From NCBI GenBank assembly GCA_947497145.1, contig CANMFQ010000028.1, positions 1-48,602 on the forward strand: DNA of 48,602 nucleotides, read 5' to 3'. The notes below the pieces were generated by a model. It had not been told where the DNA came from, searched no databases, and worked only from the letters and a program-made list of their open reading frames with translations. The first letter of the stretch is position 1. Each line of letters opens with the position of its first letter. This document shows, one piece after another, positions 33,557-42,390 of the stretch. Source of the stretch: an uncultured Flavobacteriaceae bacterium (GTDB lineage Bacteria; Bacteroidota; Bacteroidia; Flavobacteriales; Flavobacteriaceae). The translations under genes were made by a program, and so were the position numbers.

Positions 33557-34130
33557 ACTATACGGACTCGTTTTATCAGGAGGAAAAAGTACACGCATGG
33601 GTACAGACAAGGGTTTAATTACCTATCATGGCATACCACAGCGCGAATATTTATATCAATTGTTGAGTGCTGTTTGTGAAGAAACCTTTATCAGCCTTCG
33701 CGAGGAACAAACGCAAGAATTGCCCTCAAAAATGAAAACCATTGTAGATTTAAATGAGTTTAAAGGGCCTTATAACGGACTTTTATCAGCGCACAAAAAA
33801 CACCCAGATGCCGCCTGGCTAGTACTGGCCTGCGACCTTCCATTGATGGATTTGAATGCTTTGAAAGAGCTGATTTCTAAACGAGACCCTAGTAAAAATG
33901 CCACCGCTTTTGCTTTGAAAGAAAATCCGCTACCAGAACCTTTGTGTGCCATTTGGGAACCACACGCTTTAGCAGAGTCACTTACCTATTTAGCCAATGG
34001 AAACGGTACATGCCCAAGAAAATTTTTGATTAATACCGAAGTTAAATTGGTTTTCCCTTCGGATGAAAATGTGCTTTTAAATGCCAATTCAGAGCAAGAA
34101 TACAAAGAAGCACTGCTAAAACTAGCCTAA
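33540..34130 (+). CDS. mobA: MobA-like molybdenum cofactor guanylyltransferase
   Basis: 196 residues from the ATG at 33540, preceded by GGAGGA at 33530, a ribosome-binding site unusually strong for this phylum. The longer open frame from 33438 runs through moaC and is not used. Nucleotidyltransferase start LYGLVLSGGKSTRMGTDKG binds GTP; LACDLPLMDL holds the metal-binding Asp; EPLCAIWEPHAL is also typical. It would add GMP to the cofactor, although hydroxylases of this family often use the CMP form (MocA), so it may be one or the other. Followed 2 nt later by the moeB-like gene. Confidence 0.88.
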   Translation: MTSIAKLYGLVLSGGKSTRMGTDKGLITYHGIPQREYLYQLLSAVCEETFISLREEQTQELPSKMKTIVDLNEFKGPYNGLLSAHKKHPDAAWLVLACDLPLMDLNALKELISKRDPSKNATAFALKENPLPEPLCAIWEPHALAESLTYLANGNGTCPRKFLINTEVKLVFPSDENVLLNANSEQEYKEALLKLA

Positions 34131-34132
34131 GT

Positions 34133-35200
34133 ATGCACCAAGAAAGGTATATAAGACAAACGACCTTAGCTGGTTTTGGTAAGCAAGGGCAAGAAAAACT
34201 AAGCCGTGCCAAAGTACTCGTTATAGGAGCTGGAGGCTTAGGCGTGCCCGTACTCACCTACCTCAACGCTATGGGTGTAGGTACAATTGGCATTGTAGAT
34301 GAAGATGTGGTTTCTTTAAGTAACCTACATAGGCAGGTACTCTATGATGAAAATGACCTTGGTACACCTAAAGTGCATGCTGCACTAAACAAACTTAAAG
34401 TGCAAAATAGCAATACCAACTTGGTAGCCCATCCTGTTTTTTTAACTGTAGCAAATGCCCTTAGCATTATTGAAGGATATGACGTGGTTGTTGATGCTTC
34501 TGACAATTTCCCAACTCGTTATTTGGTTAACGATGCCTGTGTGCTCTTAAAAAAGCCATTTGTATACGGAGCATTGCATGCCTATGAAGGGCAAGTAAGT
34601 GTTTTTAATTACCAAAAAGGTCCTACGTATCGCTGTCTCTTTCCTACTATGCCCAAGGAAGACGAAGTACCCAATTGTAATGAAAATGGTGTTTTGGGTA
34701 TCATTCCTGGTATTATTGGCAATTTGCAAGCTTTAGAGGTAATAAAACTGATTACAGGAGTTGGTAGTGCGCTCTCGGGTCAGTTATTACTTTTTAATGG
34801 GTTACACAATTCTTATCAAAAAATAAAATTTAAATGCAAACCTGAAAACCTTGCCATTACCAAACTGCAAGACGTTTATGAGTGGCATACTCCCTGTGCT
34901 GTAGTACCAACTATTACTGTTGATGCTATTCCTAATCTACTGCAAAACAATGCGCAAATTATTGATGTACGTACACCTGCTGAGTATGAAAATTATCATT
35001 TACCAAATAGCCTACATATTCCGTTAAACACACTAGCCGCTAACACGGCTGAAATTGATTTTTCAGTTCCTGTTTATTTACTGTGCCAATCTGGAAAAAG
35101 AAGTGCAATTGCCCTAAAACAATTGCAGTCTATACATCCTAAAACCTCATTTTTTAGTATTTTAGGGGGGATAAATCAGTATTTAACCACATGCTCTTAA
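34133..35200 (+). CDS. moeB: MoeB/ThiF adenylyltransferase with rhodanese domain
   Basis: 355 residues. Residues 1-240: E1-like adenylyltransferase with RYIRQTTLAGFGKQGQEKL, the nucleotide loop VLVIGAGGLGVPVL, ASDNFPTRYLVNDAC and VPNCNENGVLGIIPGIIG with the active Cys. Residues about 265-355: rhodanese domain, IIDVRTPAEYENYHLPNSLH and LLCQSGKRS with its sulfur-carrying Cys. It activates MoaD and can deliver the sulfur itself, like eukaryotic MOCS3/Uba4. The two zinc CxxC pairs of E. coli MoeB are not evident. It overlaps the exporter gene by 10 nt and follows mobA by 2 nt. A ThiF role for thiamine is possible, but the operon supports MoeB. Confidence 0.9.
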   Translation: MHQERYIRQTTLAGFGKQGQEKLSRAKVLVIGAGGLGVPVLTYLNAMGVGTIGIVDEDVVSLSNLHRQVLYDENDLGTPKVHAALNKLKVQNSNTNLVAHPVFLTVANALSIIEGYDVVVDASDNFPTRYLVNDACVLLKKPFVYGALHAYEGQVSVFNYQKGPTYRCLFPTMPKEDEVPNCNENGVLGIIPGIIGNLQALEVIKLITGVGSALSGQLLLFNGLHNSYQKIKFKCKPENLAITKLQDVYEWHTPCAVVPTITVDAIPNLLQNNAQIIDVRTPAEYENYHLPNSLHIPLNTLAANTAEIDFSVPVYLLCQSGKRSAIALKQLQSIHPKTSFFSILGGINQYLTTCS

Positions 35201-35970
35201 CCGTTTCCCAACTTATCCTTTTAATGCTTGGCTTTTTAATCATTGCCACCTTATACTCATCAGTAGGTTTTGGTGGTGGGTCTAGCTACTTAGCCTTATT
35301 GGCTTTAGTTTTTACAAGCTTTTTCGTTATCCGAAGCACAGCGTTAATTTGCAATTTAGTGGTTGTAGCGGGTAGTAGTTATTTGTATTTCAAAAACAAA
35401 CATCTCGATATAAAAAAATTTCTCCCTTTTGTAATCAGCAGTATTCCCATGGCATTTTTGGGTGCTCGGTTTCGTTTGCAAGAAAGCACCTTCTTTATCA
35501 TACTAGGTGCAGCGCTAATTGTCTCATCACTTGCCTTAATTTATCAAACCGTAGCCGTTAAAAAAGTACCTAAAGCAGCAGCAGCTTACCCGCCTTATGT
35601 CACCTATGTATTGGGTGCTGGCATTGGTTTTTTGTCGGGTCTTGTTGGTATTGGCGGTGGTATTTTTTTAGCCCCCATTCTCAATCATATGAAATGGGAT
35701 TCTGCTATCAAAATTGCAGCTTTAGCGAGCTTTTTTATTCTTGTAAACTCTATTTCGGGTATTATAGGATTATGGAGTACCCATACTTTTGAACTTCCTT
35801 GGATTGAAGCTATAGGTTTAGTAGTCACTGTTTTTATAGGAGGACAAATTGGAATTCGATTAAGCTTAACAAAACTAACTGGAAAAGGGATTAAAGTAAT
35901 TACTGCTATTTTGGTGCTCGCTGTAGGCGTTCGCGTTTTAGCAATTAATGGTTTACAGCTGTCTTTTTAA
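35191..35970 (+). CDS. TauE/SafE-family anion or sulfite exporter
   Basis: 259 residues with about eight hydrophobic helices in two homologous halves, each with its glycine-rich signature: LYSSVGFGGGSSYLALLAL near residue 22 and GFLSGLVGIGGGIFLAPIL near 148. The family moves sulfite or organosulfur anions across the inner membrane. Its start lies inside the end of moeB, so it belongs to the molybdenum operon and may remove sulfur compounds formed there, or bring in an anion such as molybdate; the latter is speculation. The last 26 nt overlap the end of the converging membrane-protein gene. Confidence 0.9.
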   Translation: MLLTVSQLILLMLGFLIIATLYSSVGFGGGSSYLALLALVFTSFFVIRSTALICNLVVVAGSSYLYFKNKHLDIKKFLPFVISSIPMAFLGARFRLQESTFFIILGAALIVSSLALIYQTVAVKKVPKAAAAYPPYVTYVLGAGIGFLSGLVGIGGGIFLAPILNHMKWDSAIKIAALASFFILVNSISGIIGLWSTHTFELPWIEAIGLVVTVFIGGQIGIRLSLTKLTGKGIKVITAILVLAVGVRVLAINGLQLSF

Positions 35971-36421
35971 TCTCTTTTTGCTTCTTTCTCACGTACCCCA
36001 TAAACCGATAAAAATACCAAAAATTACCATTGTACCATATGGCAAATATAAACGCCACGTACAACAACCAATCTGGAAATACTGCTGTAAAATAATAGGT
36101 TTTTAAAACTAAAAAAAACAAGGCTACAATAGCAATACCTAAGGCAACAGCCGTTTTTCTACCCTTATTATTCAGTATAATTAAGCTGATAATTACCAGC
36201 CCTATTACAGGTTTTGCATGCAAGAGAAAAGGCACCAAGGTTGACTGCTCAACATCAAAAAATAATACCAAAGCACTCATATATGCCGTCATACACAAGG
36301 GGCATTTTGGTAATAAAATTAATAAAACCGTAGATAAAAACGACATAGACCCTTCCATTGCATGCCCTGTTTTGGGCACTACTGCTTTGGTTTTACAACA
36401 GCCTTTTTTTATGGTTTGCAT
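35945..36421 (-). CDS. Small membrane protein with a CPLC motif
   Basis: 158 residues: a Cys- and His-bearing N-terminus (KKGCCKTKAVVPKTGHAMEG), then four hydrophobic segments (about 26-50, 66-80, 88-106 and 115-133), the first holding LLPKCPLCMTAYMSALVLFF. The CPLC pair inside a membrane helix recalls the Hg/metal transporters of the MerC type, but the resemblance is loose and I do not assign a family. It starts 9 nt after the end of moeA on the same strand, so it is probably the last gene of moaA-moeA transcription. Its 3' end overlaps the exporter gene on the opposite strand. Confidence 0.7.
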   Translation of the reverse strand: MQTIKKGCCKTKAVVPKTGHAMEGSMSFLSTVLLILLPKCPLCMTAYMSALVLFFDVEQSTLVPFLLHAKPVIGLVIISLIILNNKGRKTAVALGIAIVALFFLVLKTYYFTAVFPDWLLYVAFIFAIWYNGNFWYFYRFMGYVRKKQKEIKKTAVNH

Positions 36422-36430
36422 TATAAGTCA

Positions 36431-37648
36431 TTAGTAAATAGACCTATAAGATACAAAAGGATATGCTTCTCCCTGCAAAAAAGTATTTTTATTTTGGGGT
36501 AACATTAAAAAACCATCGGTTTTCACCAAGTTTGCAAAATCACCAGAGCCATTTCCTTTTACAGGAGTGGCAAGCAACTGCCCATTGCTACTGCTCGTTA
36601 TTGTTGCTTCTAAAAAATAAATAAGATTCGGCTTAAAATGCACATCTTTTTGCAAAACGGCATAGGTTTTTTTTTCTTCAATAGCTAAGGATTTTAGCAA
36701 CCAAAAACGCAGATACACATACACACAAACAAAGGAAGATACCGGATTCCCCGGAAGGGCAAACACCTTCTTTTGGGTAGCATTTGTACCAAACCAAAAA
36801 GGTTTTCCTGGACGTTGTTGTATTTTATGAAAGTGTTTTTTTATCTGTAAACTTGCCAATACTTCTGGTAGGTAATCAAACTTTCCTTTTGAAACACCAC
36901 CGGTAAAAATAAAAAGGTCATAGGTTTGTAAATAGGATGCTATGGTGGCTTTCATGGCATCACTATCATCTGGCAAGTGCTCTAAATGAGTAGGTATCCC
37001 CCACTCTTTTAACGTAGCTTGAATACCATAAACATTAGAACGCCGTATTTGGTGAGCCGCTGGTTTTTCATTTACAGCGACCAACTCATCCCCTGTTGAA
37101 AAAATTACCGTTTTAGGCATTTTAACAAGCTGTAAAGTAGCCTTCCCTACAGAAGCGGCTATATTAATTTCGGCACTCGATAGCTTTTTTCCTTTGGGTA
37201 CAATTACGGTGCCTTGTGCGATATCAATTCCCTTAAAATGCACATTCTGCTTATTTTTTAGCTGGTCTACATTTATGGTAGCCTTAGTATCATCGATTAC
37301 TACATCTTCATATCGAATTACGGTATCAACACCTTTTGGCATGATAGCTCCCGTCATCACCTCAATACAATTTTGCTGATTTTGCAAGGTTATTTGCGGT
37401 GTTCCTGCAGCTGCAATTGCTTCAATGGCATACGTACGTTGTCCACTTTCAAAGGTATCGTAGGCAATGGCAATGCCATCCATAGTAACACGGTCAAAAG
37501 GAGGAAAATCTCTATCTGCTATCAAATCTTCGGCGAGGTAACCGCCAATGCTATCCTTTAAACTTCTTGTTTCTGTAGTAAAATCACCCTTGTGGTCTGC
37601 TATAATTTTTAGGGCTTCATCATAGGTAATAAATGTATTCTCTTGCAT
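36431..37648 (-). CDS. moeA: MoeA, molybdopterin molybdenumtransferase
   Basis: 405 residues. Inserts molybdate into adenylated molybdopterin. Motifs: LAEDLIADRDFPPFDRVTMD near the start, CIEVMTGAIMPKGVDTVIRY, VVIFSTGDELV, the MoCF-like core FIFTGGVSKGKFDYL and QRPGKPFWFG, and VFALPGNPVSSFVC. Usual length and domain order. MoeA needs MogA/MoaB for the adenylation step; that gene is not in this window. On the minus strand, 144 nt downstream of moaA. Confidence 0.96.
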   Translation of the reverse strand: MQENTFITYDEALKIIADHKGDFTTETRSLKDSIGGYLAEDLIADRDFPPFDRVTMDGIAIAYDTFESGQRTYAIEAIAAAGTPQITLQNQQNCIEVMTGAIMPKGVDTVIRYEDVVIDDTKATINVDQLKNKQNVHFKGIDIAQGTVIVPKGKKLSSAEINIAASVGKATLQLVKMPKTVIFSTGDELVAVNEKPAAHQIRRSNVYGIQATLKEWGIPTHLEHLPDDSDAMKATIASYLQTYDLFIFTGGVSKGKFDYLPEVLASLQIKKHFHKIQQRPGKPFWFGTNATQKKVFALPGNPVSSFVCVYVYLRFWLLKSLAIEEKKTYAVLQKDVHFKPNLIYFLEATITSSSNGQLLATPVKGNGSGDFANLVKTDGFLMLPQNKNTFLQGEAYPFVSYRSIY

Positions 37649-37792
37649 ATAAACTATATCGCTATGTACAAAGCGAAACTACCAGCGTATTGAAGGTTCT
37701 CAACCTATACGCTACATGGTAACGTAACTTTATTAAAGTAACCAAAATCAGCTTGTACTACCGCTACTATTATTTTCTAATTATACTGGTAA

Positions 37793-38776
37793 CTATCCGC
37801 CAATACTACTCATACTTTTCATAGATTGTGATGGCGATTTACGCATTTTTTCGGCTTCAAACCCATCTTTTGGCTTTAACCGTATAATTTCACTAAATTT
37901 TGCTGCCAAGGCCTCATCGCTAACTCCTTCACGCATATAATCGCGAATATTAAATACCCCATCATCATAAAGGCAACTTTTTATTTCTCCTTTTGAGGAA
38001 ATACGCAAACGGTTACAGGTATCGCAAAAGGTTCTTGAAAAAGCAGCAATTATACCAATATTACCTTTAAAATTTGGCATTGAAAGAAGGCTTGCTGTAT
38101 CACCATGTGTACTTGGTAATGCTTCTAAATCGGTATAATGCGCCTTTAAATCAGCATAAATATCACGGGCACTATACAGTTGCTTATTTTCTTTATATCC
38201 ACCATTAAAAGGCATTTCTTCAATAAAACGTACATCAACAGGGTAGGTTTCTGCTAGTGCTGCCAAAGAAAGAATATCTTGTGTATTAATACCATTCATA
38301 ATAACCGCATTGAGCTTCACCTGAAACCCATTATCAATCAGCATATGAAAGGTTTGCATCACCTTTTCAAAATCATCACGGCGGGTAATCTTCTTAAAAC
38401 GCTCTTTATCAAGCGAGTCGATACTCAGGTTTATTTTAGTAATCCCTAAGGCTTTTAACTTAGTAATGTGTTTTTGCAATAAGGTACCGTTTGAAGTAAT
38501 ATGAATAGATGAATAATCGCCAAGCGCTGCAGTACTTTCTAAGAGTTGCATAAAATCTTTACGTAAAAAAGGCTCACCACCCGTAAAACGTACTTTTTTA
38601 AAGCCTAAATCACCTAAAACTCGTAACAATCTGGTAATTTCTTCATAACTCAACAACTGCGCTTTAGGCTCATACGGAATACCCTCCGCAGGCATACAAT
38701 AAAAGCAACGTAGATTACAGCGGTCTGTTACCGCAATACGTACATAGTCTATAGTTCGGTCAAACGAATCGTTCAT
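37793..38776 (-). CDS. moaA: MoaA, GTP 3',8-cyclase
   Basis: 327-residue radical-SAM enzyme for the first step of cofactor synthesis. First cluster: AVTDRCNLRCFYCMP with Cys20, 24 and 27. Second cluster: FSRTFCDTCNRLRISSKGEI followed by KSCLYDDG, three Cys that hold the GTP-binding [4Fe-4S]. VRFTGGEPFLRKDF binds SAM. The C-terminus ends SSIGG; the double Gly tail is needed for activity. Leads the minus-strand moaA-moeA group, opposite to the moaDE-moaC group, so the pathway is split between two convergent transcripts. Confidence 0.97.
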   Translation of the reverse strand: MNDSFDRTIDYVRIAVTDRCNLRCFYCMPAEGIPYEPKAQLLSYEEITRLLRVLGDLGFKKVRFTGGEPFLRKDFMQLLESTAALGDYSSIHITSNGTLLQKHITKLKALGITKINLSIDSLDKERFKKITRRDDFEKVMQTFHMLIDNGFQVKLNAVIMNGINTQDILSLAALAETYPVDVRFIEEMPFNGGYKENKQLYSARDIYADLKAHYTDLEALPSTHGDTASLLSMPNFKGNIGIIAAFSRTFCDTCNRLRISSKGEIKSCLYDDGVFNIRDYMREGVSDEALAAKFSEIIRLKPKDGFEAEKMRKSPSQSMKSMSSIGG

Positions 38777-38859
38777 AGTAATCTAAGTCCTTAGAAGAGT
38801 CAATATAGCTATTTTTAGTTATATTAGCTTTGTTATTATTCGTTGCTACTGAAATATTG

Positions 38860-38867
38860 CAAAAATA
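38860..38867 (-). promoter_or_regulatory. -7 element upstream of moaA
   Basis: TATTTTTG on the minus strand, matching TAnnTTTG, 84 nt before the moaA ATG. A TTTG about 24 nt upstream is further than usual for -33. I saw no Moco-riboswitch-like structure in the leader. Confidence 0.4.
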
Positions 38868-39009
38868 GTGTAATAAATAACGCCTATTGCCAAAGAACTT
38901 AAAATTAGCACAACATATTTTGCGGATTGTTTTCACAAGAAAATGGGCTAATTTATAACGCTTAAAAGTCCTATTTTTTTAACCAAAAGTTTAGCTTAAA
39001 TTTAGTCAC

Positions 39010-40116
39010 GTGAAAGAAATCAAATCGATACTTCAGCTTTACAATACCTACAAAAACACTGATGAAAAATGCGCTATTGCGCAAGTAGTTCGTGTTGAAG
39101 AATCATCATACCGAAGGGAAGGTGCGCGCATGTTGGTATTTGAATCGGGTGTATTTGAGGGCGGTATTAGCGGTGGCTGCCTAGAAGGAGATGCGCTACA
39201 GCGTTCGCAAATTGCCATTTTAAAGCAAGAGCCGTCAATTGTTACGTATGACACGTCAAAAGAAAAAGAAATTGGTATAGGCTTGGGGTGCAACGGGGTA
39301 ATCGATGTGTTAATTTCGCCTATTTCTGAAAATGCTACTACACTTGATATGCTGCAAAAATGCATTGTTGAACGTGGAGCACATATTATCGCAACCATTA
39401 CCGCACTAAACTCAAAAAATGAAGGTATACGGTTGGGGGAAAGTTTTTATTTTGATGCGACAACAACAAGTCTGAAAAATTGTAATCATGCGCCTCTTTG
39501 TGATTTTATTGTAGCCAAAACGCAGCTGGTACTAGAAAAAAAGAAATCGGCAACCTATCATTATGAGTCCGATACATTAACAGCTAGTATTTTTATTGAA
39601 TTAATCAACCCGCAGTTTCATTTGGCAATTTATGGTGACAATTATGATGTATACCCTATTATTGCTATTGCAAAAGAGCTCGATTGGGAGGTGAGCCTAA
39701 CGGGAAATATTCAAAAATTGAAAAAAGAAAAGCTACAATCGGTTGCCAATTTGTATCAAAAAGATATGGAAGAGCGCCCAAAAATTGATGAGCGTACCGC
39801 CATTATTTTAATGGCACACGACTACAAAACCGATTATGCCAATTTACAGCAGCTAATAAAAAGTAAAGCCCCCTATATTGCTTCATTGGGACCAAGAAAG
39901 CGTTTTGATAAAATGCTAGCCGAATTTGAAGCCGAGGGCGTGGTATTTTCAGCTGAAGAAAAAGAGCGTATTTACGCCCCCTGTGGCTTAGAAATAGGTG
40001 CCAATACTCCCGAAGAAATAGCCATTAGTTTGTTTGGTGAAATGTTAGCCGTTTTTTCAGGAAAGACCGGTGGGTTACTACGAAACAAAAAAGGCCCTAT
40101 TCACGATAGGAGTTAG
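39010..40116 (+). CDS. xdhC: XdhC/CoxI-family cofactor maturase
   Basis: 368 residues. XdhC proteins bind the molybdenum cofactor, have it sulfurated and hand it to hydroxylases of the xanthine dehydrogenase family. N-terminal XdhC/CoxI box: VVRVEESSYRREGARMLVFE and GVFEGGISGGCLEGDALQRS with its Cys, then GIGLGCNGVIDVLI. C-terminal Rossmann domain: HLAIYGDNYDVYPI, ASLGPRKRFDKML and APCGLEIGANTPEEIAISLF. The start is a GTG; no better one is in frame nearby. Divergent from moaA. It serves the hydroxylase at 28653-31351, the only such enzyme in the window. Confidence 0.94.
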   Translation: MKEIKSILQLYNTYKNTDEKCAIAQVVRVEESSYRREGARMLVFESGVFEGGISGGCLEGDALQRSQIAILKQEPSIVTYDTSKEKEIGIGLGCNGVIDVLISPISENATTLDMLQKCIVERGAHIIATITALNSKNEGIRLGESFYFDATTTSLKNCNHAPLCDFIVAKTQLVLEKKKSATYHYESDTLTASIFIELINPQFHLAIYGDNYDVYPIIAIAKELDWEVSLTGNIQKLKKEKLQSVANLYQKDMEERPKIDERTAIILMAHDYKTDYANLQQLIKSKAPYIASLGPRKRFDKMLAEFEAEGVVFSAEEKERIYAPCGLEIGANTPEEIAISLFGEMLAVFSGKTGGLLRNKKGPIHDRS

Positions 40117-40130
40117 TTTTTTTGGGTTGC

Positions 40131-40217
40131 GAATAGTACTTTAGGTTTTTTGATGTTGCACGATATGCTACTTACTTATTTCTTTTGATTGTATTAGACC
40201 GTGGTTCATCTGAGCGA
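40131..40217. repeat. Imperfect direct repeat, left copy
   Basis: GAATAGTACTTTAGGTTTTTT at 40131 (21 bases, last one a T run) and GACCGTGGTTCATCTGAGCG at 40198 recur in altered form at 40788 and 40830. The pair brackets the small gene at 40319-40696. Confidence 0.5.
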
Positions 40218-40318
40218 ACTGCAATTACATGAAACACTTTTTAAAATAGTAGAAATGGATTAGATTAGTACTCCCAAAGAAGAGAGTAGCTACTACAATA
40301 AATACTTATAAGACAAGT

Positions 40319-40696
40319 ATGCTAGAATCGGATAAAATAAAGCTTTTAGACAATTATCAACTTTATCAACTGATTAGTAATGATAACATGGATAAGAACA
40401 CTCTTTCAAACCTAAAAACTGAATATAACAGCCGAAATCTATCTGAAAATGAAAAAATGAGACTTCAGAAGAAATACCACCTGAATCACGCTACATTTGA
40501 TACTGAAATAAAAAAAAACAATTGGAGCCCACTATATACTGCCTTTGCGATAAATCGACATTTCCGACATGTAGCATTATTGAAAACTCATGGCAAGAAA
40601 AAAGAAGCTAAAAAATATATGATTGAATTGTATTTTGGATTAGTACTCTATTTTACGTTGGTTCTTTTATTATTATTTATCATAAAATTTAAATAA
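40319..40696 (+). CDS. Small tail-anchored membrane protein, unknown
   Basis: 125 residues. A charged, mostly helical N-terminal part (LLDNYQLYQLISNDNMDKNT, then Lys/Asn-rich) and one membrane helix at the C-terminus (LYFGLVLYFTLVLLLLFIIK, about 104-123). No family recognised. Flanked by imperfect direct repeats and followed by a degraded IS200-type transposase, so the gene may have come in with mobile DNA. Codon use is more AT-rich than the xdhC gene before it. A good ATG without a visible ribosome-binding site, which is normal for the phylum. Confidence 0.6.
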   Translation: MLESDKIKLLDNYQLYQLISNDNMDKNTLSNLKTEYNSRNLSENEKMRLQKKYHLNHATFDTEIKKNNWSPLYTAFAINRHFRHVALLKTHGKKKEAKKYMIELYFGLVLYFTLVLLLLFIIKFK

Positions 40697-40787
40697 ATAC
40701 CAGTTGCTCTAAGCCTTCTTGTGATTGACTCACCTCATGTGGAAACTCTGACAATATTCGACACTTTCAAAAAGTAATTAGGTTTAT

Positions 40788-40849
40788 GAATAGTACTTTA
40801 GTTTTTTTGGTTGGATAATGCTTGCGTAAGACCTTAGTTCACCTGAGTG
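40788..40849. repeat. Imperfect direct repeat, right copy
   Basis: GAATAGTACTTTAGTTTTTT at 40788 and GACCTTAGTTCACCTGAGTG at 40830, matching the copy at 40131-40217 with a shorter middle (21 instead of 46 nt). Confidence 0.5.
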
Positions 40850-40923
40850 TAGCGTACGCCTTAGAGGAAAAATGAAGCACCTCAACCTCGGAGAAAATAC
40901 CAAAAAATAAAAAACCTATAACT

Positions 40924-41364
40924 ATGGGGCAATCACTAGTAAAAAACTACATACATAGCGTATTCAGTACCAAGTATAGAGCAGAACTGATACACCCGCC
41001 TTACGAGCAGGAACTTCATGCTTATATAGGTGGTGTATGTAAAAATTTAGACTGCCCAGTGTTACTAGTAGGAGGATACACCAATCATATTCATATTTTA
41101 TGTATGCTCTCTAAGAAAATAGCATTAATAACCTTGGTACAGAAAGTAAAAGCACATGCTAGCAAGTGGATAAAAACCAAACATAAAAGTTTAGCAAACT
41201 TTTTTTGGCAAGATGGTTATGGTATATTTTCGGTAAACCCAAGAAAGGTAAATCTATGATAAACTATATTAAAAATCAGCACGAACACCAATTTTAAGGA
41301 AGCATATATAACCTTTTTTAAAACTTATAACATAGCTTATAATGAAGACTATGTTTGGGACTAA
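40924..41364 (+). pseudogene. tnpA: IS200/IS605-type Y1 transposase, frameshifted
   Basis: The open part (to 41259) encodes 111 residues with the TnpA signature: MGQSLVKNYIHSVFSTKYRA at the start, VGGYTNHIHILCMLSKKIAL with the HUH metal-binding His pair, and FFWQDGYGIFSVNPRKV. After PRKV the frame is lost: the helix with the catalytic Tyr continues in another frame as SMINYIKNQHEHQF, and the family's last residues (YNEDYVWD, stop at 41362-41364) in a third. Intact family members have about 150 residues, so the whole gene can be traced but is dead. Enzymes of this type move single-stranded DNA by recognising end hairpins. Two such hairpins follow directly. Confidence 0.85.
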
Positions 41365-41372
41365 TGGTCTGC

Positions 41373-41419
41373 TGCCGTCAGTTTACGACCGGCAATTGCA
41401 ACAGTTAGTTTACAACTGT
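41373..41419 (+). repeat. Paired hairpins at the IS200 right end
   Basis: Hairpin 1 (41373-41394): TGCCGTC-AGTTTAC-GACCGGCA with one bulged base. Hairpin 2 (41401-41419): ACAGTT-AGTTTAC-AACTGT. Both have the same loop AGTTTAC. Subterminal hairpins like these are what Y1 transposases bind. The rest of 41420-41550 shows nothing I can name. Confidence 0.65.
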
Positions 41420-41550
41420 AGGCTTACCCTTTCCGACATCTTGTGAAATTCACTTTCCATAAAAATAGTAAAACACAAAAACAATCAACTTTAGCTTTAC
41501 CATCTATTTGCTATAGCCTTACCTTTACCCACTAGTCTTAAAAAACCCAG

Positions 41551-42390
41551 ATGGCAATAGAAAACATACCTGAAATCTTCATTAAAAACAAAAAAGAGCA
41601 ACCAGATTTATTTGTCTATAATTTTAAAATGACCAATGATGTTGTTAAAAGCAAAGTGAATTTAGGCATGAATATGTTTAGCTTTTTACAAGTAGGTAAA
41701 AAGCAGGTACATTTTGCAGGCACATCGGTTGCGGTAAACAAAGACCAATCTTTACTGCTAAAAAAAGGAAACTGGCTATGGACAGAGTTGTTAGATACAG
41801 AAGCTATTTATTACTGTAAACTATTTTTCTTTTCTGAAGAAAAGCTCAAAGAATTCTTAGAAAAACACACTAAAAACAAAGAAATAGTAAAAGGCAAAAC
41901 ACCTTATTTTATTATTAAAAATGACGCCTACATTACATCATATTTAAATTCGCTAGCTACAATTAGTGAAGCTTCAACAGGGTTTATGGCGAATTTACTT
42001 TCTGTAAAATTTGAAGAATTAATGCTTTATCTGCTCCAGCAATATGGAAAAAAATTTGAAGCTTATCTTCACTCCTTAATACTTCAAGAAACATCGCCTT
42101 TCAAAAAAATTGTAGAAAGTAAAGTGCATTCTAATTTAAAACTGGAAGAAATTGCTTTTTTATGCAATATGAGTCTCTCTACGTTTAAGCGTCATTTTAA
42201 GAAAGAATACAAGACATCGCCCGGAAAATGGTTGCAAAACAAGCGACTTCAAAAAGCTAGAGAAACCTTAGAACAAAACAATGTAAAGCCATCAGACATC
42301 TATTTAGATTTTGGATACAACAACCTTTCTAACTTCAGCATAGCCTTTAAAAACAAATTTGGGTTTAACCCTAGCGAAACGCTCTCTTAA
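41551..42390 (+). CDS. AraC-family transcription regulator
   Basis: 279 residues. The N-terminal 170 residues form a cupin-like sensing domain (SFLQVGKKQVHFAGTSVAVN, SLLLKKGNWLWTELL), and the C-terminal 100 residues the two helix-turn-helix AraC domain: LKLEEIAFLCNMSLSTFKRH, then SPGKWLQNKRLQKARETLE and SDIYLDFGYNNLSNFSIAFK ending GFNPSETL. Intact. The GlcG/HbpS gene follows on the same strand 131 nt later and is the natural candidate target. Inducer unknown. The family resemblance is to ExsA/RhaS-like regulators of Bacteroidota. Confidence 0.92.
   Translation: MAIENIPEIFIKNKKEQPDLFVYNFKMTNDVVKSKVNLGMNMFSFLQVGKKQVHFAGTSVAVNKDQSLLLKKGNWLWTELLDTEAIYYCKLFFFSEEKLKEFLEKHTKNKEIVKGKTPYFIIKNDAYITSYLNSLATISEASTGFMANLLSVKFEELMLYLLQQYGKKFEAYLHSLILQETSPFKKIVESKVHSNLKLEEIAFLCNMSLSTFKRHFKKEYKTSPGKWLQNKRLQKARETLEQNNVKPSDIYLDFGYNNLSNFSIAFKNKFGFNPSETLS

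Noticed and set aside
38777-39009. Moco riboswitch between moaA and xdhC
   Set aside because: The region is AT-rich with no extended conserved pairing; I saw only a promoter-like element.
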